A stretch of DNA of 64,000 nucleotides, from contig NZ_JAPUDY010000026.1 in NCBI RefSeq assembly GCF_027492855.1, positions 1 through 64,000 of the forward strand, written 5' to 3'. Every line of letters begins with the position of its first letter. Positions within the stretch are counted from its first letter, which is position 1. The notes beneath the pieces were generated by a model, which did no database searches, was not told the origin of the DNA, and was given only the letters and a program-made list of their open reading frames with translations. Origin of the DNA: Acidovorax sp. Its GTDB lineage: Bacteria; Pseudomonadota; Gammaproteobacteria; Burkholderiales; Burkholderiaceae_C. Below are positions 44,279-53,714 of the stretch, one piece after another. Both the position numbers and the translations under genes were made by a program.

Positions 44279-44944
44279 TCAAGCAGTGACTGGACCGGTA
44301 GCAAAGAGCTCGACAGATGCCAGTCTGAGGAGCGTATCGGCATCGCCTACTGTGCCCGCCAGCCACAAGTCGTAGTCCTCCGGCGCCAGCGGAATCACGC
44401 TGCGCTTGTCCTGCTTGTCTGCGGGCAGCTTGGGATCAGGCTTGTGCATCCTGCTCATCAGCGGATGCGTATCCGCGTTGATCGTGAGCATCGTGTAGCT
44501 CTCATGCACTTCGCCGGTGGCCTTGTCGGTCCAGGTGTTCCACAGCCCCGCCAGGCCCCATGGCCTGCCGTCATTGCGGCGGAACCTCCACCACACGTTC
44601 TTTCCCGTCTCCCAGTTGGGTTCGTCAAAGTCCGCTGCTGGAATGATGCAGCGCTGACCCCGTGCCCAGGGGTGCTTGTAGCTGGCCTTGTCCTGCACTT
44701 CTTCACTGCGCGCATTGTTCGTGGGGTACTTGAGCTTGGGCTCCTTGGCAAACCAGGGAATCAGGCCCCACTGGCCCACCACCAGTTCGCGGCTGTACCC
44801 CGCATCGTCCTTCGCTCTTCGCAGGAATGGACCCTGTCCCCGTGGGTAGAGAACCGGGTCCCACCAGCGGATGGGGTTGCGGTTGCCGATGTGCCACTCC
44901 CGCTCCATGTCGAGCAAGTGTGGGGGCGTGTACCTGTTGCACAT
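44279..44944 (-). CDS. yedK: SOS-response-associated peptidase/HMCES family (YedK-like)
   Basis: 221 residues from the ATG at 44944, set by AGGAGC and by the need for Cys2; the longer frame to 45007 would bury it. HMCES/YedK proteins bind abasic sites in single-stranded DNA and crosslink through Cys2. Here MCNRY, the NNARSEE active-site segment, CIIPAADFDEPN and a His in ADTHPLMSRMHKP are all visible. It diverges from a small gene that has a LexA box in its promoter; the box is 111 bp upstream of this start. Confidence 0.9.
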   Translation of the reverse strand: MCNRYTPPHLLDMEREWHIGNRNPIRWWDPVLYPRGQGPFLRRAKDDAGYSRELVVGQWGLIPWFAKEPKLKYPTNNARSEEVQDKASYKHPWARGQRCIIPAADFDEPNWETGKNVWWRFRRNDGRPWGLAGLWNTWTDKATGEVHESYTMLTINADTHPLMSRMHKPDPKLPADKQDKRSVIPLAPEDYDLWLAGTVGDADTLLRLASVELFATGPVTA

Positions 44945-45054
44945 ACGTGCTCCTGTTTGCTGAGCGGCCATCGTAGGCCTGTCGTGGGGTCTGTCCAAGT
45001 AGGACAACTTGGCTCTTGGATTTGAGCGCTCTTACCTCTTGCGTCTGGCATGTA

Positions 45055-45070
45055 CTGTATATATAAACAG
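45055..45070. promoter_or_regulatory. LexA (SOS) box
   Basis: CTGTATATATAAACAG matches the classic CTG-N10-CAG LexA operator (one base from the E. coli consensus). It overlaps a plausible -10 (TATATA) and lies 20 bp before the ATG at 45090, in the divergent region with yedK. A second inverted repeat, CCAAGT-AGGACA-ACTTGG (44995-45012), lies nearer to yedK. Confidence 0.8.
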
Positions 45071-45089
45071 TATTTTAAGGAGCAAGCCC

Positions 45090-45404
45090 ATGGACCTCAT
45101 CGACACCGTCTACAGCGTTTCGCTGCATGACTACCCCTCTGATCTCCGCCCTGCCGACAGGGTGCGCATCGAGACGCGATATGCGGCCGAACTAGAACGC
45201 GCCTTTGGCAGCCCCGACAACGTTGCCGCTGCTCTGGACACCATGGAATCTCTGCAGTCGTCGCCGCCCGATATCCTGTCGCCGGGCGACCTGCAGCTGG
45301 TCCAACACTGGGCCAAGGCCAGCGCTGCCGCCCGCCAGGCAGCGCTGCGGGATGTTGGTGATGCGGAAGGCTGCTACTTCGATGTGGAGCGGGTGCCGTT
45401 CTGA
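45090..45404 (+). CDS. LexA-boxed small protein of unknown function
   Basis: 104 residues from the ATG at 45090 (TTAAGGAGC upstream). Acidic and probably mostly helical, with no family recognised: LIDTVYSVSLHDYPSD near the start and GDAEGCYFDVERVPF at the end. The LexA box directly upstream makes it very likely DNA-damage induced, alongside yedK. A terminator follows. It could be an SOS modulator or a plasmid-type accessory protein. Confidence 0.75.
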   Translation: MDLIDTVYSVSLHDYPSDLRPADRVRIETRYAAELERAFGSPDNVAAALDTMESLQSSPPDILSPGDLQLVQHWAKASAAARQAALRDVGDAEGCYFDVERVPF

Positions 45405-45479
45405 GGCACCAGTCGTGGCACTGTCAGGTTGGGCGACCATGGTTCGCTGTCCACCACTGACCTGTTTACGTTGTCAAAC

Positions 45480-45526
45480 AAGGGCTGTGTGCGTCTGACC
45501 TATGCTCGCGCAGCCCTTTTCTTCCC
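45480..45526 (+). terminator. Probable terminator of the LexA-boxed gene
   Basis: AAGGGCTG (45480-45487) pairs with CAGCCCTT (45511-45518), followed by TTCTT. The loop is about 23 nt. It separates the SOS gene from the nuclease gene. Confidence 0.5.
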
Positions 45527-45539
45527 AATTCGCATCCTC

Positions 45540-46343
45540 TTGAACTCCCAACATTTTTATCGGCATCCTGCGCGCGGTATCGCTGTGTTTGTTCTGGCGC
45601 TCGCAAGCGTCTGTGCGGCCAACTCTGCATTTGGTCGGTCTCCACAATTCGACAGCGCTGCACTGCTCACGCCGGAGCCCACCAGCTTTGCGCAGTGCCC
45701 CCAGTTCTTCCCGAACGGTACCCCTCCAGCAGTTCCGCCGCAGCCGCGGTTGCGCGAGCTTTGCTACGAGGCTTTTGCTGTCCTGCACAGCGGCAGCACG
45801 AAGACGCCGGTTTTCGTCGTCCAGAGGCTCACCCGCCAAAGCATGGAAGACGCCGATGAAAAGCGGGCCAAGCGCTTCTTTGCCGATGCACGCCTGCCCA
45901 GTGCTGAACGTGCAGAACTGGAGGACTACAAGAACTCAGGCTACAGCCGCGGGCACATGGCACCTGCAGGGGATATGCCCACGCCCACGGCCATGGCCCA
46001 GAGCTTCAGCCTGGCAAACATGGTTCCGCAGAACGCCCAGCACAACGGCGGAGCGTGGAACAAGATCGAGCAGGACACGCGCCAGTACGTGAAGCGGGCC
46101 AAGGGTGATGTGTTCGTGTTCACTGGTCCCGTGTTTACCGAAAGCAGCCCGCGCATTGGGGACAACAGTGTGCGCGTGCCGACGCACCTTTACAAGCTGG
46201 TGTACGACGCCACGACACAGCGGGCCTGGGCGCATTGGCAGGCGAACCGTGAGGGTGAGGTAGCTGGGCCACCGATCAGCTATCAGGAGCTGGTCAAACG
46301 CACGGGGATTGAGTTCTTAAACAAAGGTGGTCAGCAGCGCTAA
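45540..46343 (+). CDS. Secreted DNA/RNA non-specific endonuclease
   Basis: About 267 residues if started at TTG 45540, which places the start after the terminator and gives a signal peptide (IAVFVLALASVCAANSA). Upstream in-frame GTG 45489 and TTG 45429 are alternatives without good ribosome sites. The NUC1 core is YSRGHMAPAGDM with the catalytic His (the usual DRGH Asp is Ser here), then SLANMVPQNAQHNGGAWNKIE with the metal Asn. The product is probably a periplasmic or extracellular nuclease for nutrient or DNA turnover. Confidence 0.8.
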   Translation: MNSQHFYRHPARGIAVFVLALASVCAANSAFGRSPQFDSAALLTPEPTSFAQCPQFFPNGTPPAVPPQPRLRELCYEAFAVLHSGSTKTPVFVVQRLTRQSMEDADEKRAKRFFADARLPSAERAELEDYKNSGYSRGHMAPAGDMPTPTAMAQSFSLANMVPQNAQHNGGAWNKIEQDTRQYVKRAKGDVFVFTGPVFTESSPRIGDNSVRVPTHLYKLVYDATTQRAWAHWQANREGEVAGPPISYQELVKRTGIEFLNKGGQQR

Positions 46344-46494
46344 GCCCAGGCACGACTATGTCGTTTAACGCAGCCAGAAGCTCTCGTGCCACAGATGACA
46401 GGCTGCGTCCACACATGTACACATGTCTTGAATCCGTGAGAGATAGTCATATCCTCGAGGGTCGCAATTCTTCGATTTCGGCCCATGAAGGGAC

Positions 46495-47154
46495 ATGCTG
46501 CGCTCCATGAAAACCCCCGCTGCTTTCACTCCTGCTGATTTCGAGAGGTCCGTCCACAGCGTGTGCCCGGGTTCCACACCGAACTTTGATCGACGTGAGT
46601 GTTCAGACAGGTTAGTTGGCCGCATTTCACAGCTAACTGATCTGAGGGACTGGAGTTCGGTGGCACAGGCGCTGCCGGAAAGGTGCAGCGAAGTCCAATG
46701 CATCCTGCTCGTCTTGGAGTCACCCCACATCGATGAATACGGGTCCAGGCAGCCGTACACGCCCTGGCCCGCAAATGGGGTGACGGGGCGCCACATCCGC
46801 AAGCGTGTCAGATTGCTCATCCCGGAAGGTTGGAATCACGCTGACCCCCTGCTCCATCTGATCAACGCTGTCCCCTACCAGTGCTCGTTAGGAAAGTCGA
46901 CGCGTTGCTACAGAAGCGAGGTGTTTCGTGAGGCATGGGACCATGGAGCGAAGGTGTATTTTCAGGAGCGACTACTACAGGCATACCGACCCGGCGACCT
47001 TATCGTGAACGCGTGCACTGTAGGAAAACCGGGCCGATCCTTAAGAGCCGACGTCGAGACTGCGATCAACGAGGTACTGCCATATTCGCTCCGCGCACGA
47101 CGTGAGCACCCGTTCCGCTGGATGAGTGATGAAGCAGTGCATCGCAGTTGGTAA
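46495..47154 (+). CDS. Possible uracil-DNA-glycosylase-like protein
   Basis: 219 residues. The pattern CILLVLESPHIDEYGS...WPANGVTGRHIRKRV followed by LLHLINAVPYQCSLG resembles motif 1 and the following strand of the UDG superfamily, although the usual E-x-P-G loop is altered (ESPH). CTVGKPGRSL follows later. Start at 46495 or 46507. It stands alone between the nuclease and the restriction operon. The assignment is tentative. Confidence 0.5.
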   Translation: MLRSMKTPAAFTPADFERSVHSVCPGSTPNFDRRECSDRLVGRISQLTDLRDWSSVAQALPERCSEVQCILLVLESPHIDEYGSRQPYTPWPANGVTGRHIRKRVRLLIPEGWNHADPLLHLINAVPYQCSLGKSTRCYRSEVFREAWDHGAKVYFQERLLQAYRPGDLIVNACTVGKPGRSLRADVETAINEVLPYSLRARREHPFRWMSDEAVHRSW

Positions 47155-47380
47155 GGCCGCGACCGCATAGATACCGGCCCATGACGCGAACGGCTGATTG
47201 ACTGGCGCAAGTCGTAGCCGCGGATCGCGGTCCGCATTGTCCAAAAGCCCGCGCGTTTATGGTCAACATGCAATTGGCTGCAGGTCGGCGCTGCGATACA
47301 TTCAAATACACCGCGTCGATGCCTCAGCTGCCCTGAGTGCTACGCCACTTGCAGCACGGCTGCATACCACTGACCAATAC

Positions 47381-48931
47381 ATGCTCGACGACATCAAAAA
47401 AACCCTCTGGGCCACCGCCGACAAGCTGCGCGCCAACATGGACGCCGCCGAATACAAGCACTTGGTGCTCGGCCTCATCTTCGTCAAATACATCTCCGAC
47501 ACCTTCGCCGCCCGCCGCGCCGAGCTGACCGCCCGCCTCACCAACCCCGACGACGAGTACTACTACGGCGATGCCGACCCGGCCGACATCGACGCCGAGC
47601 TGGAAGACCGCGACTATTACAAGGAGGTCAACGTCTTCTGGGTGCCTGCTGATGCCCGGTGGGAGGCCCTGCGAGCCGCAGCCAAGCAGCCCGACATTGG
47701 CAAACGCATCGACGACGCCCTCACGCTGATCGAGGCCGAGAACCCCAAGCTCAAAGGCATCCTCGACAAACGCTTTGCCCGTGCGCAGTTGCCTGACGGC
47801 AAGCTGGGCGAGCTGGTCGATTTGGTGTCCACCATTGGCTTTGGCGACGACCCCGCCGTGGCCCGCGACGTGCTGGGCCAGGTGTACGAGTACTTTCTGG
47901 GCATGTTCGCCAGTGCCGAGGGCAAGCGGGGTGGGCAGTTCTACACGCCCGCCAGCATCGTCAAAACCCTGGTCGCCATCCTCAGCCCGCACGAAGGCAA
48001 GGTGTACGACCCCTGCTGTGGCTCGGGCGGCATGTTTGTGCAGTCTGAGAAGTTCATTGAAGCCCACGGCGGCAAGCTGGGCGATGTGAGCATTTACGGC
48101 CAAGAGGCCAACCCCACCACCTGGCGCCTGGCCGCCATGAACCTGGCCATTCGCGGCATTGACTACAACCTGGGCCGCGAGCCTGCCGACACCTTCACCC
48201 GCAACCAGCACCCCGACCTGCGGGCGGACTACATCCTGGCCAACCCGCCCTTCAACATCTCTGACTGGTGGCACGGCAGCCTGGAAGGCGACCCGCGCTG
48301 GGAGTTTGGCGACCCACCCCACGGAAACGCCAACTACGCCTGGTTGCAGCACATGCTGCACCACTTGAAGCCCACCGGGCGCGCAGGCATTGTGCTGGCC
48401 AATGGCTCCATGAGTTCCAGCCAGAACAACGAAGGCGTGATCCGCGCCGCCATGGTCGATGCCGACGTGGTCGAAGTCATGGTGGCCCTGCCTGGCCAGT
48501 TGTTCTTCAACACCCAAATCCCCGCCTGCCTGTGGTTTTTGGCCAAGCAGAAAACGCGCAAGGGCGAAGTGCTGTTCATCGACGCCCGCAAACAGGGCCG
48601 CATGATCAGCCGCGTGCAAGCCGAGTTGACCGACGAGACGATTGCCCGCATCGAAGCCGTGGTGGCCGCCTGGCGCGGCGAGCCGGGCGCGGGCAGCTAT
48701 GAAGACGTGAAAGGCTTTTGCCGCAGCGTGCCCCTGGCCGAAATCGCCCAGCATGGCCATGTGCTAACCCCCGGCCGCTATGTGGGTGCGGAAGAAGTGG
48801 AAGACGACGACGAAGCCTTCGCAGACAAGATGCAAAAGCTCACCGAAAAGCTGGGCGAGCAGATGGCCAAGGGTGCGGAGCTGGATGCGGTGATTCGGGC
48901 GAAGCTGGGGGGGCTGGGGTATGAGTTCTGA
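47381..48931 (+). CDS. hsdM: Type I restriction-modification DNA methyltransferase subunit
   Basis: 516 residues from the ATG at 47381 ([21 protein letters not shown] is a normal HsdM start; the frame reaching 47198 is untranslated). Adenine-N6 methylation of the recognition site. SAM motif I is [12 protein letters not shown] and the catalytic motif is [16 protein letters not shown] precedes the methylase core. It overlaps hsdS by 11 bp. First gene of hsdM-hsdS-mcrB-mcrC-hsdR. Confidence 0.95.
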   Translation: MLDDIKKTLWATADKLRANMDAAEYKHLVLGLIFVKYISDTFAARRAELTARLTNPDDEYYYGDADPADIDAELEDRDYYKEVNVFWVPADARWEALRAAAKQPDIGKRIDDALTLIEAENPKLKGILDKRFARAQLPDGKLGELVDLVSTIGFGDDPAVARDVLGQVYEYFLGMFASAEGKRGGQFYTPASIVKTLVAILSPHEGKVYDPCCGSGGMFVQSEKFIEAHGGKLGDVSIYGQEANPTTWRLAAMNLAIRGIDYNLGREPADTFTRNQHPDLRADYILANPPFNISDWWHGSLEGDPRWEFGDPPHGNANYAWLQHMLHHLKPTGRAGIVLANGSMSSSQNNEGVIRAAMVDADVVEVMVALPGQLFFNTQIPACLWFLAKQKTRKGEVLFIDARKQGRMISRVQAELTDETIARIEAVVAAWRGEPGAGSYEDVKGFCRSVPLAEIAQHGHVLTPGRYVGAEEVEDDDEAFADKMQKLTEKLGEQMAKGAELDAVIRAKLGGLGYEF

Positions 48932-50153
48932 GTGGGAAATCAGTGAGCTTGGAAAAGAGGCAATTAATGCCTCAAGAGCTTTCTCGTTCAAACAACATCC
49001 CAAGGTTGTTTTTGTCAACACGGGAGATGTGCTGAGTGGAAAATTCCTTCACAGAACTCTCTCAGACAGCGAAGGGTTGCCCGGACAGGCGAAAAAGGCG
49101 TTGAAGAAGAGCGACATCCTTCTGACGGAAATCCGCCCAGGCAATGGAAGATACGCCTACGTTGACTTTGACACCTCAAACTACGTCGTATCGACGAAGT
49201 TCATGGTCATTGAAAGCTTGGGGCGTGTTCGTTCAAGATTTCTTTACCATGTATTGACCAATCAGGCTGCTCTGGACGAACTCCAGCGAATAGCCGAATC
49301 TAGGTCCGGGACGTTTCCTCAAATAACTTTCGATTCAATCGCCCACTTTCCTGTTCCTGTTCCGCCTGATTCAGAACAAGACAAACTCGTGGAGTTCTTC
49401 GATAGCCTCGACGACCGCATCACCCTCCTGCGCGAAACCAACGCCACCCTCGAAGCCATCGCCCAGGCACTGTTCAAGTCCTGGTTTGTCGATTTCGACC
49501 CCGTGCGCGCCAAGATGGAAGGCCGCACGCCCGAAGGCATGGATGAGGCCACCGCAGCGCTGTTTCCCGATGGGTTTGAAGCGTCGGAGTTGGGGGTGGT
49601 GCCGAGAGGGTGGCAACCCGTTCGTTTGGACTCTTTTTTGGAGCTTGCATACGGTAAAGCCCTCAAAGCAGAAAACCGTAAGCCTGGTCCAGTGCCTGTC
49701 TATGGATCTGGCGGAGTCACGGGATGGCACGACACACCGCTGATTGATAGTCGTTCGATCATCGTTGGGCGTAAGGGCACAGTTGGAAGTCTGTATTGGG
49801 AAAGCCGTCCGTTTTATCCAATTGATACGGTCTTTTATGTGAAAGCCAAGCGTCCGCTGACATATTGCCATCAGCTCTTAAAGACTTTGGGCTTGCATGA
49901 CATGAATACCGATGCGGCGGTGCCTGGGCTGAACAGAGAAAACGTGTATCGCTTGCTCGTTTCTGATGCTCCAGCGGAGGTGCTTGCAGCGTTCGATGCA
50001 TATGCCAGTGCATTGCGCGACACCATCAACCATAACGAAGCGCAAGCCCAAACCCTCTCCACCCTCCGCGACACACTGCTCCCCCGCCTGATCTCCGGCC
50101 AGTTGCGCCTGGCTGAAGCCCAGGCACCCACCGCCGATGCGATGGCTAACTGA
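48921..50153 (+). CDS. hsdS: Type I restriction-modification specificity subunit
   Basis: 410 residues. Two target-recognition domains (about 1-155 and 215-350) each end in a conserved helical spacer: [39 protein letters not shown] and the C-terminal ...[29 protein letters not shown]. The first TRD has atypical AT-richer codons compared with hsdM, as expected for exchangeable specificity modules. It directs both HsdM and HsdR to the bipartite site. Confidence 0.92.
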   Translation: MSSEWEISELGKEAINASRAFSFKQHPKVVFVNTGDVLSGKFLHRTLSDSEGLPGQAKKALKKSDILLTEIRPGNGRYAYVDFDTSNYVVSTKFMVIESLGRVRSRFLYHVLTNQAALDELQRIAESRSGTFPQITFDSIAHFPVPVPPDSEQDKLVEFFDSLDDRITLLRETNATLEAIAQALFKSWFVDFDPVRAKMEGRTPEGMDEATAALFPDGFEASELGVVPRGWQPVRLDSFLELAYGKALKAENRKPGPVPVYGSGGVTGWHDTPLIDSRSIIVGRKGTVGSLYWESRPFYPIDTVFYVKAKRPLTYCHQLLKTLGLHDMNTDAAVPGLNRENVYRLLVSDAPAEVLAAFDAYASALRDTINHNEAQAQTLSTLRDTLLPRLISGQLRLAEAQAPTADAMAN

Positions 50154-50176
50154 TTCTATCCAACCCATGCTCATCT

Positions 50177-50225
50177 CTATTTTGATAGCTAATAACGCTT
50201 TGCCAGTAAGCGCCACAGCCACTTT
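50177..50225. repeat. Comamonadaceae-type intergenic repeat inside the restriction operon
   Basis: CTATTTTGATAGC (50177-50189) followed by ACGCTTTGCCAGTAAGCGCCACAGCC repeats the layout at 834-880. It sits in the 126-bp gap between hsdS and mcrB, the only sizeable gap in the operon, and marks a likely join between the hsdMS part and the mcrBC part. Confidence 0.5.
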
Positions 50226-50279
50226 TTGCTTGAAACTCGTGCATGCACTGTTGGCTCAATATCCAGGGGACATAGGCTT

Positions 50280-53200
50280 ATGACCTTGGACCGCAATGCA
50301 GTGTTTGACCGTCTGGTGGCCGAGTTGCAGCGCCTGGGGCTCGAGGCTCAGCAGTCTCCCACGCAGGCAGTGGATTACCAGAGCTTCTTGCAGCGTTTTC
50401 CGGCAGCAGCGCTTTCCGATTTGTCACTCGACACGTACTGTGTGGGTAAGGGAGACGGTGCATCCTTTTGCTGGTGGCTAGAGCGGGGGCTGGAGCCGCT
50501 GCTGGGCCGCTACATGCCCGGCACAGCACGCGGGCACCTGCTGTACTTTACTAAAGACGGCACGGTATACAAGCACCGAAAGCTGAGCGACCTGCCTGAC
50601 GCCGAGGCGCTGCGCTACACGCTCAAGGTGCATGCCGTCATTGCCGGTGCTGACCCCGCGCTAGACCTGCGCTGGGTGGATGACGATGCGCAGATTTACC
50701 AGCGCGCTGGCGTGGAGCCACGAGTAACCATGGGCGAAGGGCGCAAGCTGCGGCTGCTCGCGGCGTATTGGCCCGATGCGGTGCTGCCCATCAGTTCGTC
50801 GGACCATCTGGCGCACTTTCTGCGCGCGCTGGGTTGTGCTGCGGTGGACATCTCCCCAGCGCACCAGCCCGTGGCGCGAATGCTCAAGCTCATGGCGTAC
50901 TTTGAGGCGGCACGCGAGTTGTGCCCTGGCATCACGCCGCAAGGTTTCATGAAAGCCCTGTACGCGCCTGCACTGGGCTTGGCGCCCCCGCGCCATGTCG
51001 AAGAGGTGCTGGAACACTTTGCCGCCGTGCCCAACCTGGCAGATCAACTGAAGGCGGCCGGGCAGACCGAGGCGTTTTGCCAACTGGTTCTGGCGCTGCA
51101 CGAGTCGGACCTAGACTGGTGGGTTACGCGCGACGGCTCCATGCACGCCGGACGCACCGATGACCCCAAGGTATGGCAAACAGTGGTTGCGCTGGAGTTG
51201 GAGTGCTCACAGCAGGGTGTTCGGGTGCGACAAAACACCTCTGATGCACAAAACGGCGGCGATGCTGCCGCACGGCGCACTTGGCAATTGCTGGATGCCG
51301 ATGGCGCCGCCCGTATGGCCGACGCAGCATCCAGCGACGTTCGCGTACCGCCCCTGACCAGCCGCGAAGCCTGCTGGCCCGATGACTACGATAGTTCGGA
51401 CACCACGCTTTCGGTCTTGCTAACTCACGGAGCTATTCGCAATGGCTACTTGAAGGTGCCGAAGCTGCAAGCGTTGTTTCCGCCCGAATGCATCGCCCCC
51501 GATGAGAAAGCTTCCCCGCAGCGCAAATTCACGCTGCATTTGCCCCATGGCGAGTCCATCCAAACTTGGATACAGGCCAACCGCAACCGTCTACGCGAGC
51601 GATTCAACAGCGTTTTCGCCAAGGCGCAGTTGCAAGAAGGTGATCGGGCAGTCATACACAAAGAGGCCGATGACCGGTACCGCCTGAGTTTTCAGCGCCA
51701 AGACGGCACATCGTTGTTAGCGAGCACTGTGCCCATAGGCGCTGCGCCTAACGCGTCCACCATGTCGAAAGAGCCCCCCATGAGCGAGCCCTTAAACCAG
51801 ATTTTGTTTGGCCCTCCCGGCACGGGCAAGACCTACGCCACGATTGACGCGGCACTGAAGATTTTGGACAAGCCGTTTTGGGAGCAGAACCAGGGTGACC
51901 GCGAGACACTGAAGAAGCGCTTTGATGCGCTAGCCCATGCGGAGCGTGTGCGGTTTGTGACTTTTCACCAGAGCTTTAGCTACGAGGATTTTGTGGAAGG
52001 CCTACGCGCCTCCACAGACGAAGAAACCAAGCAGCTGCGATACGAGGTGGAAGATGGGGTTTTCAAAGCACTGTGCGATACAGCGCGTGCGCTGGCGGCG
52101 CCCCAGTCATTGACGAATGTGCCTAGCATTTCTGTGCAAGGGCGCAAGGTGTGGAAGATGTCGCTGGGCGATACCCAAGGGACCGATGCCGAGGTGTATG
52201 ACGAATGCCTAGAGGGCGGCTATATCTTGTTGGGCTATGGAGCACAGGTGGACTTCACCGGAGCGACCACCCGGCAGGCCATTGCAGACCGCTACAAACA
52301 AGCAGGTATTTCCATCGACAACGTACAGCGCGATTACGGCGTGACGAGCGTGATGACGTTCGTCAACCAGATGGACGTTGGGCACCTCATCGTGGTGACG
52401 GATGGGAATTTGAAGTTTCGGGCGATCGGTGAAATCATCGGTAACTATGAGTTCAAGCGGCACGAGACGCTAGAGGGCTACAGCCAAATGCGGCGTGTGC
52501 GTTGGCTGCGTACCTATTCGCCATCGCTGCCGTACACCGAGCTGATGAAGAAAAAGTTCAGCCAGATGACGCTGTACCAATTGCAGCAGAGTGCGGTGGA
52601 TGCAGACAAGCTGCAGCGGCTACTGGACGGTGCGAGCACGGAAAGAGGAAGCGCGCTACCTCTAGGGCCTGTCGGGAATTCTGAGTATGTCGTCACGAAA
52701 GTGACTGATGAAGTGGTGATGCTCACCAAGCCAAACGGTAACCAACTGCCTTTCGCGCGGGCTATGTTGGAAGTTTTGGCTCAAGCGGTGCGTGACGGGG
52801 ACATCACGATCGGAGACATCAAGAACAAAGAAGCTGTTGGCAAATTGCCAGGCAAAGGCCTTGAGCCGTTTTTGGTGAACGGCTATCAAAACATCTTGGC
52901 CCCTCTGGTGCAGCAACTGATCAGTTCGGGAGCAGCTCAGGAGAAAAAGGTACCGCCGGACAACTCACGTGTACTGATCATCGACGAGATCAACCGAGGA
53001 AATATCGCGCGCATTTTTGGCGAGCTGATCACGCTGATCGAGCCCTCTAAACGCACTGGCGCTGACGAGGCTTTGGAGGTGGTGCTGCCTTACTCAAAAA
53101 CACGCTTCAGCGTTCCACAAAACGTTTATCTGATTGGCACCATGAACACGGCCGACCGTTCGTTGACGGGGTTGGATGTGGCGCTGCGGCGGCGCTTTGT

Positions 53201-53714
53201 GTTTCATGAGATGCCGCCGCGCCCTGACCTGCTGGACGATGTGACGGTGTCCGGCCTGGACGGCGTGACCATGGGCCAGATGCTGCACTCAATGAACCAA
53301 CGCATTGAGGCATTACTCGATCGTGACCATTGCCTGGGGCATGCCTACTTTATGCCGCTTCGCAAGACAGCAACACTGGAGCAGTTAGGGAGCATCTTTC
53401 GCAATCAGGTGCTGCCATTACTGCAAGAGTATTTCTTTGATGACTGGCAGCGCATTCAGTGGGTGCTGAATGACCACCGGAAGGCCAAGGAGCACCAGTT
53501 TGTTCAATCTTCCAGCGTGGATGTGGCTGCGCTGTTGGGGCCTGATGCGAATGTGGCACGAAGCCCGCAAAGTTGGCGCATCAACGTGGGGGCATTTGTA
53601 ATTGCACAGAGCTATCGGGGCATTGTGCAGAGTACGCCAGCGCAAGCAATTGCGTCCATGGTTTCCGGCGTGAACCCAAGCGATAGCAACTTGGCGACAC
53701 CTAACCCGGCATGA
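50280..53714 (+). CDS. mcrB: McrB-type GTPase/AAA+ subunit with internal EVE-like domain
   Basis: 1144 residues from the ATG at 50280 (CAGGGGAC upstream). McrB uses GTP to drive McrC cleavage of methylcytosine-modified DNA. Here a ~500-residue N-terminal region precedes Walker A FGPPGTGKT (about 511-519). An EVE/PUA-like module is inserted at about 620-765 (VWKMSLG, YILLGYG, DVGHLIVV, IGEIIGNYEF, VRWLRTY). Walker B is RVLIIDEIN (about 898-906), with the McrB signature GTMNTADRSLTGLDVALRRRF (about 953). It is coupled to mcrC by ATGA. Confidence 0.9.
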   Translation: MTLDRNAVFDRLVAELQRLGLEAQQSPTQAVDYQSFLQRFPAAALSDLSLDTYCVGKGDGASFCWWLERGLEPLLGRYMPGTARGHLLYFTKDGTVYKHRKLSDLPDAEALRYTLKVHAVIAGADPALDLRWVDDDAQIYQRAGVEPRVTMGEGRKLRLLAAYWPDAVLPISSSDHLAHFLRALGCAAVDISPAHQPVARMLKLMAYFEAARELCPGITPQGFMKALYAPALGLAPPRHVEEVLEHFAAVPNLADQLKAAGQTEAFCQLVLALHESDLDWWVTRDGSMHAGRTDDPKVWQTVVALELECSQQGVRVRQNTSDAQNGGDAAARRTWQLLDADGAARMADAASSDVRVPPLTSREACWPDDYDSSDTTLSVLLTHGAIRNGYLKVPKLQALFPPECIAPDEKASPQRKFTLHLPHGESIQTWIQANRNRLRERFNSVFAKAQLQEGDRAVIHKEADDRYRLSFQRQDGTSLLASTVPIGAAPNASTMSKEPPMSEPLNQILFGPPGTGKTYATIDAALKILDKPFWEQNQGDRETLKKRFDALAHAERVRFVTFHQSFSYEDFVEGLRASTDEETKQLRYEVEDGVFKALCDTARALAAPQSLTNVPSISVQGRKVWKMSLGDTQGTDAEVYDECLEGGYILLGYGAQVDFTGATTRQAIADRYKQAGISIDNVQRDYGVTSVMTFVNQMDVGHLIVVTDGNLKFRAIGEIIGNYEFKRHETLEGYSQMRRVRWLRTYSPSLPYTELMKKKFSQMTLYQLQQSAVDADKLQRLLDGASTERGSALPLGPVGNSEYVVTKVTDEVVMLTKPNGNQLPFARAMLEVLAQAVRDGDITIGDIKNKEAVGKLPGKGLEPFLVNGYQNILAPLVQQLISSGAAQEKKVPPDNSRVLIIDEINRGNIARIFGELITLIEPSKRTGADEALEVVLPYSKTRFSVPQNVYLIGTMNTADRSLTGLDVALRRRFVFHEMPPRPDLLDDVTVSGLDGVTMGQMLHSMNQRIEALLDRDHCLGHAYFMPLRKTATLEQLGSIFRNQVLPLLQEYFFDDWQRIQWVLNDHRKAKEHQFVQSSSVDVAALLGPDANVARSPQSWRINVGAFVIAQSYRGIVQSTPAQAIASMVSGVNPSDSNLATPNPA

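Noticed and set aside
45429-45539. Longer N-terminus for the secreted nuclease
   Set aside because: It would cross a terminator-like hairpin (45480-45526) and delay the signal peptide; the later TTG start fits better.
47324-48760. Minus-strand open frame of 478 codons opposite hsdM
   Set aside because: hsdM has a complete catalytic motif set; the opposite frame is Gly/Val/His-rich without motifs.
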